Source: Ramazzottius varieornatus
Taxonomy: Eukaryota; Tardigrada; Eutardigrada; Parachela; Ramazzottiidae
Assembly (NCBI GenBank): GCA_001949185.1
Contig: BDGG01000003.1
Coordinates: forward strand, 1,445,270-1,509,269
Direction of reading: 5' to 3'
DNA length: 64,000 nucleotides
How positions within the stretch are numbered: the stretch's first letter is position 1; each line of letters begins with the position of its first letter. The translations under genes were made by a program, and so were the position numbers. Positions 23,410-35,559 of this stretch are shown here, in pieces. Below the pieces are notes generated by a model, which was not told the DNA's origin, made no database searches, and saw only the letters and a program-made list of their open reading frames with translations.

Positions 23410-26400
23410 TAGGGACCGGGATCTGGCGACGTACGCTGTACTGCGCTGCAGCTGCGCTGCGCAGCAGTGCAGTTGCAGCGTTCACTTTGGCATTTGTGTG
23501 CAGCGCAGCGCACTATGCAGCGTGTGGCAAGCTAACGCAGCGCAGCTGCAAACGGCACAAAAAGACGGTTTTCGGTTTTCGAACTGAGAATCTCCCGGTT
23601 GGTGGCCGTTATCAAACCCTTGCTTACCACGTGTTTTCTGTTTGCTGATAAACCACCGACTGGTCGCGCAAGCTCGCCCCGAAATAGTGTTTTGCCCAGC
23701 CGTAAAGCGCCTGGTAGTTAATCTGTCAGTGGAACCGGAAGTCTCGGAGTTCGATAAAGTTACTTCTGTAGAAAGTTTCAGCGGACTTTGTTGTGGACTG
23801 CCTTTTGTTAGCCTTGATTAGAGCTCTGATGGAGGATCACCTGTTGTCCGACGATTCTCTGGAGGAAAGCGGAGACGAAAGATTTGCCGAAAAGCCGTCC
23901 AGAAGCGGAGAAAGTCCAGCGGGAAGATGCCTGTCAAAAGGAGATCTGTTCTGCCTTCTGAGATTCAGCTTAAAGCTAGGTACATTTACCAAACTGCGTA
24001 CCTGTGATTAGAGCTCTAACTAATCAGCGCCGATATTTACTGTACGATTTGGTTACAGAGGTATGCCGGTTGAAGAAGTGGCGAATATGGTTAAGAACGA
24101 CATATTCGTCTTACGAGCAGAAATTTTTGGTAGCCGAAAGGGAGCTCCGTTCTGGGACATAATGAGACGCGTTGTGGATAAAGAGTCCGAAGATAGGCTC
24201 GACATTGTATGCTGTAGTAGATGTAAGCAAGTGTGGAAGCATGACAAAACTGTGAATACTGATGCTCTTCATCGGCATGTCTCGAAATGTGGCGTCAAGG
24301 CGAACCAGCCCTAGATTACTGGCTACCTTAAGTCACACAAGCTGCCCCCGGCCGCAAAGCAAGAAATGTCCCGAGTATGTGCTTGATACTGCGCAGTGGA
24401 TGGAAGGAGCTTCGAAGAAGTGGCTGGAACCGGATTTAGAGCTCTAATAGATACCGTAATCGATGTTACGATGAAATATAGCCATGCTGGAAAGCCCACT
24501 GCTCGCGACATGCTGCCCGACCCAACTACAGTGAGCCAGTACGTCGGAAAAGAAGCCAAAGCCATCAGGGAATCTCTCCTTGAGGAAGTCACACCCATCC
24601 TACGACTTCGCGGTAGAGGCATAACGCTTGACTTTTGGGGAGAAGAGTACACTAAAGTGTCGTACTTAGGTAAGAGGAACTGTTGACTGTTTTTGGGCAG
24701 CAGGATTACACCATTTGTAGTCTGTATGAGTGGCATAGGGCTTTCGTTTTTGCAGGCTGTACTGTGCACTATATGTTCGGCGGATCGGAGCTCCGGGAAA
24801 GACTACTTTTGTGTAGCGAATGGGACACCGTGGACAGAAAGACGGGCGCGGCTGTACAAAAGTTCATTTTTAGCAAACTTCGAGAAATCGGCTTGTGTGA
24901 GGAAGATCTGAAGCTGTGCACCTTTGTTACGGATCAAGGCGGAAACATGAAAGTAGCTTTTCGTAACTCGGGCTTCGAGCGCATCAACTGCGCCGGACAT
25001 CTTCTTAACACCTGTTCGCAAAACTGCCTCAAATCCAACCCGAAAAGTCAGCATCCCATGCCTGCAGAAGCCTTACCAGTTCTTGCTTTAGTTAACCAGG
25101 TCAAGTCCCTCGTTACACACTGTGAGCAAGGTGGTATCAGTCGGCAGCTTAAAACAACGTTGAAGCAACACTGCGAAACCCGGTAAGGCCGAACCAAGGC
25201 CATGATATTAGAGCTCCAATTCATGTTTCCAACACCTAGTATGAACTGGAATTTAATTTTAGGTGGAACACCCACGTCGAAATGTTTGCTTCGGCTCTGG
25301 CTGTCTACGAGCAGCTTGAAGACATCCTTGCTGAGCGAAAGGAGTCTCATCTTTTGCCGAGTAGGCAGAAAATGCAAGAGTTTCACGACCTGTTTGAGCC
25401 TGCACGGGATGCTGCATTCCTTCTTTCGGCTTCGAAACGTCCAACAATTCATCTCGTGGTTCCAGCGTATCTCGAACTGGAGCGCCACTTCAAGGATCAG
25501 GTGCCGTCTGACTTTCCGGAAATTAGAGCCTTCCAGAAACATGTCGAAAACGTTTTCAACAAGAAGCTCGAGATTGATGAGCTTCATAGAGTGGCCGTCT
25601 TTCTGGATCCCTCCATGAAGCATCTTCAGTTCCTAACTGCGACTGAACGAGTAGCTGTTCTCAAGCAAGCGATGGAAGAAGTGCAGAAAATTCCACAGCC
25701 AGAAAAGACAGGAGCTCCGATAGTAGAAGGTAAAAGCCATTATGCCGCGCACTGAGTCACGCATTTCGTTAAAAACTACATAGCGAAAAAAGGAAAGCTC
25801 TAATTTGTCAATACTTCTCACTGTAACATTTGGACATCAAATCTAACCTGAACAGTGATCAGTGCAGGAGAATGGCTTTTACTATTCGACTATCGCAGTA
25901 GCTTCAAGAGGCAATACCAAGTTCAACGTGAAAGCCTTGGCCAAGTATTCTGCCGACAATCCCATCGGAAACGAAGTCGAGCGCTATGCGAGTTTGCTCA
26001 GTCCTCCCGAAGACCAAGATGTCCTTAGCTTTTGGACAGAGAAAGAGAATGACTTTCCTCGTTTGAAGTGCTTTGCGCTGCGAATCCTTTCTGTATCTGC
26101 CACTAGCACACCTTCCGAACGTTTGTTTAGCAGATCTGGAACTGCTGTATCGGAGAAGCGTACAAATTTAGCTCCTCAAACCTCAAGCGATCTCATGGTT
26201 GTCCAGTCTAATTTCGAATTTGAGAATGTCTAATTTTGTATTTGGGAATTTTAAGTTCGAAATTGAACCGCAGCGCAGTTACCTCGCACGTACAGTAAGG
26301 TACAGCGCAGCTGCACCGTCGGTCCAGTCCAGATTCACGCAGCGCAGTTGCCGAGTACCAGAAAAGGGCGCAGCGCAGATGCAGCGTACTTTTTGACCTG

Positions 26401-26415
26401 CGGCCCAGGTCTCTA
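23410..26415 (+). mobile_element. Complete hAT element, family H3 (3006 bp)
   Basis: The ends TAGGGACCGGGATCTGGC and, inverted, TAGAGACCTGGGCCGCAGG form the terminal repeats. A perfect 8-bp duplication, gtagacac, flanks it at 23402-23409 and 26416-26423. Subterminal clusters of GCAGCGCAGC occur at 23440-23550 and 26276-26390. It encloses a BED-finger hAT transposase gene that carries stop codons. Confidence 0.95.
23793..26233 (+). pseudogene. hAT (Ac-like) transposase with BED zinc finger, two in-frame stops
   Basis: The gene runs through several exons. A weakly supported acidic first exon may start near 23793. A second exon, about 24060-24670, holds the BED finger (CCSRCKQVWKHDKT then HRHVSKC) and VDGRSFEEVAGTGFRALI. 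A third exon, about 24757-25182, carries FVTDQGGNMKVAF and RINCAGHLLNTC with a catalytic Asp. A fourth, about 25263-25728, opens at the family ETRWNTHVEMF junction. The last exon, about 25865-26233, has the hAT dimerisation motif SATSTPSERLFSRSG. In-frame TAG (24312-24314) and TGA (24384-24386) interrupt the second exon between finger and core, while the rest of the frame is preserved. This copy is therefore unlikely to make full-length transposase; the event looks recent. Confidence 0.88.
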
Positions 26416-26771
26416 GTAGACACACACCCTTGTAGACGGAGGTAGTAAAGTGCAAGTGACCCAACATGAATCAGAACGAAAAAAGAAAAACTCTAGTTAT
26501 GGTCGAAAAAGCTACCGCTGCACCAGACAGACATTCTCGAGACCTGGAGGTCGGCGGATCGACTCATGTTCCGCCTTGTATCTCTATATTTATCACTAGT
26601 ATTAATTGTAATTCCCACCCTAATTAGCGTTTCCGGTGTTCCCAGGCAGACGTTCCCGGTCCTTAAGTTTGGGCGGGATTTTCCCGGTACTGTAATTCTG
26701 GACTCGTTTGAGTGGGAATATTCCCGGCATTCCCGGCCTTAGTCTAGATGTGTCTACTACGCGCCTTCGGG

Positions 26772-27444
26772 TAGTGATGTCCTAGTATAGTAATATTTTT
26801 TTAAAGTAGATGATAGTAGATGGTTTCAGGATCTACTATATTTAGTAATATTTAGTAAACAAAATTAGGCACTGCATTCCAATATTTATATTTTAGTAGC
26901 CTGAAACTGGAAGTGCGATATTTTATTATTATCAAGTTGTCCGTCATCTATAGTAAAATATATTTTAATACGGGTAACGCTACCGCGGATTCGAAAAACT
27001 GGTTGATTTGCTGAGTTCTGATGCGTGTGCGTTGGTTTCTCGATGTGCGACCACGCCTTATAAAGTGCGCCACACCATAATGATGCCTCTACAGCAGCAC
27101 AGTAGGGCTACTGCAAAATAAATACGCTTAAATATCGTGCACCTGCATACAGTCTGACACTTCAACCGGCCATGTTACAGTGTGCAGGTGCAGGGTGCAA
27201 GCTGTACTACAGTATTTTTGCTGATCTGATGGTTGTGATTCTGAATCTTCAGATCTTCCGTCGAGCTCCCCGATATTAAAATATATTTCTAATCACAAAC
27301 CCCCGAAAGTTCTACTGTAGTAAGATTTTCTTAAATCAGGCAGAGGTTCTACTATAGTAATTGCAAATCATTAAGACTTCGGTGGACGGCGGATGTTTAT
27401 TTTTATTGTATTAAATGCCATAATCACATATTAGAACATTATTA
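26772..27444 (+). mobile_element. hAT-type MITE, family H1, copy 2
   Basis: A 673-bp element, inverted relative to copy 1. The left end is TAGTGATGTCCTAGTATAG and the right end, inverted, TAATAATGTTCTAATATG. A perfect 8-bp duplication, ccttcggg, lies at 26764-26771 and 27445-27452. Confidence 0.93.
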
Positions 27445-27611
27445 CCTTCGGGTAGGCGCGCAGTACAAGTGTATAACCCGTAGGAGTGACTCGTATCCCA
27501 CTGTGGTGCTACAGTACTTATTAAGTTAGCGTTAAGTCGTTAACAGCTGACCAGTCAGTAGATTCGAAGTCTCTTCGGTCCGAAGAATCGTTGCTGATCC
27601 CGTGTATCGCA

Positions 27612-30600
27612 ATGGGTATTCAAGGCTTACTACCCTTTGTGCAGAAAGCCTGTCGTACTGTCAACATCTCCGATTTTGCTGGATGTTCCGTGGCCATCGA
27701 CGGACACTGCTGGCTGCATCGAGCGATCTGTGCATGCGCGGAGAAACTCATCCGAGGAGAGTCAACCACTCAGTGAGCTATCTAGCTTTGATTGTTGATT
27801 ACTACGGGGTAGCTTCCGTTGCTTGGCCGCTAAAATTCCCCTGATTCGCTTTGCACTTTGCAGGTATGTTGCATTCTGCGTGAAATACCTGAACCTGCTC
27901 AAGAAGCACAAGATAACACCAATCATCGTCTTCGATGGAAACTCACTGCCGTCAAAGAATGCGACACGGGCGAGTCGGCGCGAGTAAGTCTAACTTGTGT
28001 CACCTCTGATGGTGTTCCAGCAATGTTCTGGCGTGCTCTTCTGTAGGAAGAAGAGATTCGCTCGAGCTCAAGGTGAAGCGAAAGAACGCGAAGGAAAATA
28101 TAGCGAGGCCAGGCAGTTTTACGTCCAAAGCCTCGATATCACTGCCGAAATGGTTCAAGATGTGATCCAGGTAAAAAACTGTACTGAGGAGCGCGTGATG
28201 TCAAGCGTGCCTACATTAGACGACAGTGTACATGTTGCTGATAATACGTTCCCTTGGATGAGGTTATGCGCGACTATCACCTACTAGCTGTCGCTGGTCG
28301 CGCATGACGTTACTACAAACACAGTACAGAGGTTATTTTTTCAAAGCTCGCCATAGTGCACGTGGACTGTAAGTCTGTATCATCTTTTCTTGTCCAGTTT
28401 GTCCTTTGATCGTGGGCTTCTGCAACGTGCTCATATTTTTTAGGCCTGCAAAGAAGCCGACGTGGACTACCTGGTTGCTCCCTTCGAAGCAGACGCGCAG
28501 CTGACGTACCTTATGAACCGCGGTATCGTCCACCTCATCGTGACGGAAGATTCTGACTTGATCGCTTTCGGCTGCAAGCGAGTACGACATCTCCCTTCCT
28601 TTTTTCTTCCTCTAATTCCGTATGAGTTTCTTCCCGGACTTTTTGTTTTCTAGATATTGTTCAAGTTAGATCTAGCCGGTAACGGCCTTCTGTACGAGCG
28701 ACATCTCCTCTACAAATGCCTCAGTCCGCGGGCCTCCCTCCTGATCACCCCTGATCCGTCCAGTAGCTCCAACGACGAAATGCTGTTCACTCGTTTCCGT
28801 TACGCCTGTATCATGAGCGGCTGTGATTACTACCCGGGAGGCTTCTCAGGTGTGGGACTGCTCAAAGCCTGCAAAGCCATGATGAGTTGCAGCAACATCA
28901 CACCGCTCGACAAAGTAAGTCTATTCTCCCATTTTCCATGATTTGTTCCTGGGCTCCAACTTTTTGAAAGAGGTCGGACGTTCCCAGATGCTCAATCGAT
29001 TACCGCAGTACCTCAGAAGCTACCACATGACCATTCGGGAAGACGAGAAGAAACACTTCATCAAAGCCAACCAAACATTCCTCCACCAAACTGTATTCGA
29101 TCCGCTTTCTCGACAACTCGTGCCGCTGTCTCCTTTACCAGAAGACTTGAAAGACTCGGACCTTTCGTTCGCCGGACAGTAAGATATGCAAATTTTATGT
29201 TCATTTCTTTCCGTCTTTTTGCAGGCAGAAAATATTGAAAATATTTCTGAATGATATGATTTGATTATTCCAAGGTTTATGCTGATTTTGCAGTGGAATC
29301 TTGTCCGATGGGGAAGCCCTACAAATGGCCATCGGTCATCTTCTAGTAGCCTACCCGAATTCCCAAGACGACGATCAAGATAACGCTTCTGCCGTCGAAA
29401 GTACCGTTTCTCCTCCAGCTACTCCGCAACCATCTCAAAGCAAACTCCGAACGTCCACCCTGTCCAAGAAGGTCCGCAAAAACGGCATCTGGAGTCAGAA
29501 CTTCAGCTTGCCGACACCGCTGAAGTCCCCGGTCAGATCGCCCATCAAGCGTCGAGCCACCACCGGACAGACAGTGACGGTCGATGTGTCGGCCTTCTCG
29601 CGGTCACAGAAAACATCGAGCTCCTCAGCTGACAACTCGCAAGCAGAAAACCATCCCGAAACAAGTAAGCTTGAACCGAAAAATACGTAGTCGAATGAAA
29701 ACGATGTTTTCAACGAAGACGAACGAGTTCGTTTTCCCCTAGTGGCGCACGCTTGACGCGTCCAGCCAATGCTATTGATACGTAAGCCGTGCGTCACTTG
29801 AGAGAAAGACCTGCCGAACTTCCTTAACGAACCATATTAATTTTTATTCGTTAAGGTTCTTCAAGGTCTTCGCAAGAGCCGTCACAGTTCGTCCAGTTCG
29901 GGCCTTCGCCTTCCAAAGAAGCTCGCTTTACTGAGCTGACGCAGTTTCGAGAACTGAAGCTAAAACGGAAGGCAGAGTCGATCGACTTGTCGAACGAAGA
30001 CGGGGATGCAGACGATATCCCTGCACCCAAGACACCCGTCAAGAAAACCTTCTCCTGGTCCCCGAACCCCAGACTGAAGAGATCTTTCTCTGCGTTCACG
30101 CAAAGCTTCCCTCTGATGAGCGTAGGCAAGAACGCGAGAAAGCTGACGGCACATGCTGAACTACGCTCCCAAACTCAAATCGTCCGAAGCAGGTAAAATA
30201 TTTCACCAAATTATTCTCATCATTGTTTCTGAAAACGATATATCGATAGTGTGTTCGAATATTCTTCCAAAAAAAGCTGAAATTTTGAAGTGGTTACTGT
30301 ATTTTTCCACCTTTAGTTATTTTGGGGGAGCCGAAACCAGAATAACAACGATTACAGAAGCTTCCGCTGCTGAAATAGCCGCACCGAGTACAAGTGACTA
30401 TGGTTCGATGAACAGTCTTGCGACAATTGACACTTCGTTCGGGAAAGTCACTCCGGAGAGAGAGGCTTTCACTGATTCAGTCGCTGTCGATCGTCTTCAA
30501 GTTGACGATGACATCACGGTAGTTTTCGAGTCACCTCCTTCGGCTCGTGCTTCGAGAAGAATGGACTCGGAGAAGGTCGAAGCGAGTTCTGAAGAACCTT

Positions 30601-30752
30601 CCTTGTCTTCCGTGTCGTCCTCCAGCCATCCTGTCAGTCTTGTCTCAAGAGGCTTAAGTATTCCAAAGAGTAGAATAACCACAAGCTCAGTATTTTCTGC
30701 CTCTGGTAAAATTGATTTCTCAAAGTATGCTTTCAAAAAAGCGACCAAGTGA
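27612..30752 (+). CDS. EXO1: Exonuclease 1 (5' flap / 5'-3' exonuclease of the XPG/RAD2 family)
   Basis: EXO1 resects DNA 5'-3' in mismatch repair and recombination and cleaves 5' flaps. The join is 27612-27772, 27864-27983, 28047-28170, 28444-28581, 28654-28914, 28988-29178, 29294-29664, 29856-30192 and 30317-30752, giving 712 residues with consistent phases. The protein begins [11 protein letters not shown]. All acidic metal ligands are visible: [36 protein letters not shown] and SGCDYYP. The helical arch ([18 protein letters not shown]) and H3TH region follow family order. The C-terminal third is Ser/Thr-rich and unstructured, as in other EXO1 proteins, and somewhat shorter than in human (846 residues). 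A short hairpin lies in the intron 29665-29855. Confidence 0.96.
29741..29799 (+). repeat. Intronic TGGCGCAC hairpin, copy 6 (EXO1 intron)
   Basis: Arms AGTGGCGCACGCTT / CCGTGCGTCACTT around a loop with CCAGCCAATGCTATTG. It lies in the EXO1 intron 29665-29855; its orientation relative to transcription is opposite to copies 1-3. Confidence 0.7.
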
Positions 30753-31142
30753 AGATTTTTATGTAGTCTGATGTGTTGGTAAACTTGATATTGAATGTCT
30801 GCAAGGCTATTGATGTACCGTCTACCCTACGAGTTTTGCATTGACGACGACTGTAGTTTTTTACTGTAAGTCTTGATGGCTATTTTCTTGCTTTCTTAGC
30901 TGAAAACTCTTTTCTACCGAATTTTTGTCCCTTTAAGTAAATTGAATTGTACTAAGGCGAGCGCAACGTTGTAGTTTTCAGTTTATCGTGAAAGCAGAAG
31001 AAAGGGAAGCAGGAAGCTCCGAGCACCCAGAACGGCATAAGAACGTCTCCACTGTAATTTCCAATTACTATCACCGAGATACAGCATGTACGAGAAGAAT
31101 ATCAAGGCCTTTACTATAGATTCTCTCGAGAAGTTGAAGCTT

Positions 31143-34100
31143 CTAGCAGTTTGTTGTAGGAAGAGCTTGTACGAACAGCCACGCCAGCCACTGCGGGACC
31201 GGAGACTTGCAGTGCCACGGGACAGGAACCTGCGAAGGATTCTCGGGCAGCTTCATTTCACCCTTGAAGGCTTCGGTAGTCACATCGAGTGCGACTGTAG
31301 TGGCTTCAGTTGCTTCAGAAGCTCCTGATGAAGAATCATCAGCTGCTGCCGTTGTCGAAGCTGCATCGGATGAGTCGCTTCCAGCGGTGGTACTTCCTCC
31401 TTCCGAGGTGGCGGTAGTATCTTCATTGGAGGGAGTCGTGGCCGATGGTCCTGTTGTGGGTGCGTTCGATGATTCCGATTGAGTCGTCTCAGAGGCCACA
31501 CTGGGGGTGGAAGAGCTTTCTGGCGTGGAGACGTCGGTAGTTAAAGCGTTTGGTGTCGTGGCACCTGATGGGCCGTTGGTGGATTGCTGTGAGACGGCAT
31601 CGGAGCTCGAGGAAGCAGCGGTGGTGGAGACCGATCCTTCAGGTGTCGCTGAGACGGAGCCTTGGGTCGGTGAGACCGGTGCGTCGTTGGCAATTTCAGG
31701 TTGGAACGTTGGTCTGACTTCTTGGCTGCTTGGTTCAGGTGTTCCCTGGGTGCTTGGGGAAGAAGCGTCCTGAGACGAAGGTGTGGTAGCTGAGCTGGCG
31801 CCAGTCGAGTCGCTGCTTGACTTGGTCGTCTCGTCTGCGGACGGAGCAGAGGATGCTGCTGTCTGAGAGTGGGGAGCTGGTTCACCGAGTGCACTGTCAG
31901 GAGTGGGTTGAGGTAGATCACCGACCGGGAGAGCATCCACTGCGTCAAGACCGAGCGGTTTTTCGGTGGTACCAGCACTGGACGGGCCAGCGGTGGAAGC
32001 AGCATCGCTCGAAGGTGACTTGGAGGTGGGTGCATTGTTTTCTGGCTTGGCGGGGTCGGCTTCAGAGTTGAGGACGGCGCTTGGTGGTTTCGTTGTGGTC
32101 TCGGAAGCAGATTCGGTTGTCTCAGCTGCGTTAGACGAAGCGCTCGAAGCTCCAGTGGTGCCAGAAGAGGCACTGGCCGTTGTGGCATCAGATTTAGAGG
32201 AAGCGCTGGTGGCGTCTGGTGATCCACTGGACGAGTCAGATGAGGAAGATGTGGTTCCATCAGAAGCAGACCCGCTGGTGGCATCAGACGAGGAATCAGA
32301 AGCGGCGGTGGTTCCGGAAGAAGACGAATGAGACGGGGAGGAAGAAGCATCTGACGGGGAATTGGTAGAACTTTCAGACGAAGAAGCAGTGGTAACATCA
32401 GAGGAAGAGTCACTCGCGGCAGAAGCAGCTTCAGAGGACGAGCCAGCGGTCGTAGAGCTGGAAGGGGAGTCGGACGAGCCGGAAGTGGCATCGGATGACG
32501 AAGCAGTAGTGGCGGCCTCCGAAGGAGCGCCGGATGAGACGTGGGAGGACGATCCGCTGGTAACCGAAGCAGTGGAAGATTCCGAAGACGCTTCGGTACT
32601 ACCACCGGAAGGTGAGCCGCTTGAAGCATTCGAAGACGATTCGGTGGCAGCATGAGTCGTATCTTGTGGTGTGGTGTCGCTTGACGCTCCGCTGGAGGCT
32701 CCCGTGGTTTCGCCACTGGACGCTCTGGTGGCGGAGTCACTGGTGGCATCACTTGCCTTAGCCTCGGTGGTTGCCTCTGTCGTTGTCTCAGTTGTGGCTT
32801 GGGTAGAAGCTTCGGTGGTCGGTTCGGTGGTGGCCTTGGTGGTAGCTTCGGTGGTCGGTTCGGTGGCGGCCTTGGTGGCAGCTTCGGTATTCGGTTCGGT
32901 GGTGGCCTTGGTGGAAGCTTCGGTGGTCGGTTCAGTGGTGGCCTTGGTGGCAGCTTCGGTGGTCGCTTCGGTTGACGCTTCGGTGGCGGCCTTAATGGCA
33001 GCTTCGGTATTCGGTTCGGTGGTGGCCTTGGTGGTAGCTTCGGTAGTCGCTTCGGTCGACGCTTCGGTGGCGGCCTTGGTGGCAGCTTCGGTATTCGGTT
33101 CGGTGGTGGCCTTGGTGGTAGCTTCGGTGGTCGGTTCGGTGGTGGCCTTGGTGGTAGCTTCGGTAGTCGCTTCGGTTGACGCTTCGGTGGTGGCCTTGGT
33201 GGAAGCTTCGGTGGTCGGTTCAGTGGTGGCCTTGGTGGCAGCTTCGGTGGTCGCTTCGGTGGTGGCCGGGGTGGTCTTTTCGGTTGTGTGTTCAGTCGTG
33301 GTGGATGTGGTGGTAGTTAAAGTCGTGGCCTTTGGAGTCGTGGCCTTTGGAGTCGTGGCCTTTGGAGTCTTGGCCTTTGCTGTAGTCTTCGTGGTTGTTG
33401 TTGGGGTTGTTTTGCTCGGGGTGGTGGCTGTTGTTGTGGTGGTGATCGGCGCAGCACTTGTGGCTGGGGGCTTCATATCCTCGCACTTGGGAGCTGCAAA
33501 AATCACGGTTCATAGGGGAACAGTTCACGTTATCGATGATGAAAGCCAGGGAGCGTGGTTGAAGCCTTACTTGCTGGACATTTGGATACGGGGCACTGGT
33601 ACATGGTACTGAGCTCCTTACAGTCCGAGTTACTCAGCTGCTCCATCTTCGGGACGAAGAAAGGTTTCGCCTTGACGGTGAACGACTTTTGGCCACTGGT
33701 CGCATAGTCGGATTCCAAGGCGTGGGCAATGGAGCACAGGTCGTAGGTCGGACTTTTCGGAGCCTCTTCCGGTGTATATTTGGCGAAAGCCTCAGCCATT
33801 CCTGAAAGAAGCTATACTTGATCGTAATTGTAACCTCAGAAAAGTAAAATGTTAATAGAAGATTCTTTGAGAATCCGTTTTAACGAATTGCACGGAAGTG
33901 TACCGCGGAAATGTTTGGTGGAAGTTCTGGGATAAGGAGAATGGTTTTCCTGTTTGATTTACCTGGTTCGAGGCCTGCTTGGTTGACAGAGACGTATTGG
34001 TCTCGGTCTGGACGTCGGTGAGGTGACTTCATACCAGCAGCGATCGACAAGAACCTCATGATATTGCGCAAGGATCCGCCATCTTCCAAACAGCCCTTGG

Positions 34101-34709
34101 GCCCACCAGTAATGGTCAGTTTCTGCTCCGTGCGCTTCAAGTCCAGGTTGGTCTTCCATACTCCCGGGTACGCTGAGCACCGATCGGCTTTCGTGCTGGA
34201 ATATGTTCAGTGGGATGAGCGAAATTCTTGTACTCCATCTTTTTAGACTTCTTCACTGTAAAATACACTTACTTATCAGCCTTGAAGGGAGTAATTTGCA
34301 GCTTGAACTGGGGATCGCTTGCCGGCACAGCCTTGAACCTGATACAACCGCCACTTCCCTGTTCAACTTTGACCATGGCTGCCTTGATTATCTCTTGTTT
34401 GTCGACAGCTGGGGTTGAACAAACTAAGCTTTAGAAAATACTTTCGACAGTAACATATCGAATTCATGAGGTACTTACGGTAGCTGGGATGCAGGTAGTA
34501 AGGAATAACCTTTCCAGGCCATGGCACGAATGTTGGCGCAACCGCGCGTTTTTGTCTGTCCACAGGGGCACCTGAAACACAAACCTTTTCGATGTTATAT
34601 TTTCCAGTAAATACAACAGGACAGCAAAGTAAAATGCTGGGTGCTTTTCCATACCGTTGACCAGAGCAAGCAAGGCCACGAGGGCGGAAAGAACAGCAAC
34701 AGGGGCCAT
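31143..34709 (-). CDS. Secreted astacin-like pseudoprotease with mucin-like tail
   Basis: The minus-strand join is 34655-34709, 34479-34571, 34273-34408, 33963-34195, 33571-33801 and 31143-33493, giving 1032 residues with intact phases. A signal peptide (APVAVLSALVALLALVNG) leads to an astacin-type module: VPWPGKVIPYYLHPSY, GCIRFKAV, then the zinc-site region. There the canonical HExxHxxGxxH is RFLSIAAGMKS (residues 142-152): all three His ligands and the Glu are gone, although the following RPDRDQYVSVN is kept. The Met-turn region reads YDLCSIAHA, without the Met and Tyr. The module ends ELSTMYQC. From about residue 250 the protein is Thr/Ser/Ala/Glu-rich: first blocks of TTP and AKTPKATTPK, then 11-residue repeats around EATTKATTEP, then Ser-rich sequence. 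Heavy O-glycosylation is inferred. It probably acts in binding or matrix, not proteolysis. Confidence 0.88.
32750..33290 (-). repeat. Tandem coding repeat in the mucin-like tail
   Basis: Units of 33 bp (plus-strand words GCTTCGGTGGTCGGTTCGGT and GTGGCCTTGGTGG) and multiples of them are repeated with small changes. They encode Thr/Ala/Glu blocks such as TEPTTEATTKA. All indels are multiples of three. Confidence 0.85.
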
Positions 34710-34804
34710 GTTTTCACAGACAGGTCTACACAACTGTAACCTGGGAATCAAGCCGCGAGAAATACACGACAACACCGAATGTGGCTTCCGGCTGAACAGG
34801 CTGC

Positions 34805-34822
34805 TAGACTTTATGCATTGAA
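34805..34822 (-). promoter_or_regulatory. Possible TATA-like element of the mucin-tailed pseudo-astacin
   Basis: On the minus strand CATAAAGTC lies about 100 bp before the ATG at 34709. This is weak evidence by position and composition. Confidence 0.25.
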
Positions 34823-35377
34823 CGTGCTTTCCCTTTGTTTTGGGACGTGGACTGAACGGTGGTCAGCAATTTTTCCACTGAAAGTCAACGAAAAGTGAAG
34901 CTTGCTGAAGGGACAAAACGTGAGGAACACGTTCAGTACTTGAACCGATTTTCCGTCGTCTGAGCTAGGAAGAAGCACGCCTTCATCGGGAAGTCGTGCT
35001 CTTTCATCGGAAAGCCCCAGGCGGCGTTGGACGAACGCAGAATAGAAACTTTCACTCAGCTTTGGGTTCGCTGATCAGGGAAGAATCTCGACTGACACTC
35101 GAAATATACCCGAAGCCTGTCATCATATATGGTCTACACATCGGTATGCGCTTTCAAGCACGCATACAGTGCAGCATATTTGATTCCGATTATCAGTTCG
35201 GGAAAAAAGTAGTTCCTTTTTTGTACTTCGTGTTTATTACAGTTTAAATACCGCTGTAGGGAACTCAGTGAAGTAACTCTGGCACAACAAAGCACCAAGG
35301 CTGAAACGCATAATATAGTACCGCGATCGTTATAGTTAATAGTCTGCTGTGAAAACACCGTAGCTCGTAACACCATA

Positions 35378-35559
35378 CACGGACGACGACAAATTATGGG
35401 CCAGGCGGGAAAGACCGCATAATATTGGGAATTTAACCGTAGAAAAGAGTCGAAAAGTGTGTCAGGGTGAACCGGGCGTCTGCCTACGTGCTTCCGTACC
35501 GCCGCATTGAAAAGGCCCGGTCCATAATTTTACTGGTCCATAATGTCTCGTCCAGCTTG
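35378..35559. mobile_element. TA-target MITE, family M1 (182 bp)
   Basis: The ends are CACGGACGACGACAAATTAT and, inverted, CAAGCTGGACGAGACATTAT, flanked by TA at 35376-35377 and 35560-35561. Confidence 0.75.

Noticed and set aside
18428-27444. One 9-kb transposon with 0.66-kb terminal inverted repeats
   Set aside because: Each arm has its own terminal repeats and its own, different 8-bp duplication, so they are two independent MITEs.
31541-32752. A 403-codon Pro/Leu-rich minus-strand frame
   Set aside because: It is an alternate frame of the same Ser-rich repeats, without start context or splice support.
32750-33290. Regularly spaced repeats resembling a CRISPR-like array
   Set aside because: The units are coding tandem repeats with no unique spacers, in an animal genome.
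32671-33612. A 313-codon open frame (plus strand) rich in Val/Ala/Ser opposite the mucin tail
   Set aside because: It is the antisense shadow of the Thr/Ser repeat tail; period-3 repeats keep both strands open. The minus-strand frame has the splice phases, signal peptide and astacin head.
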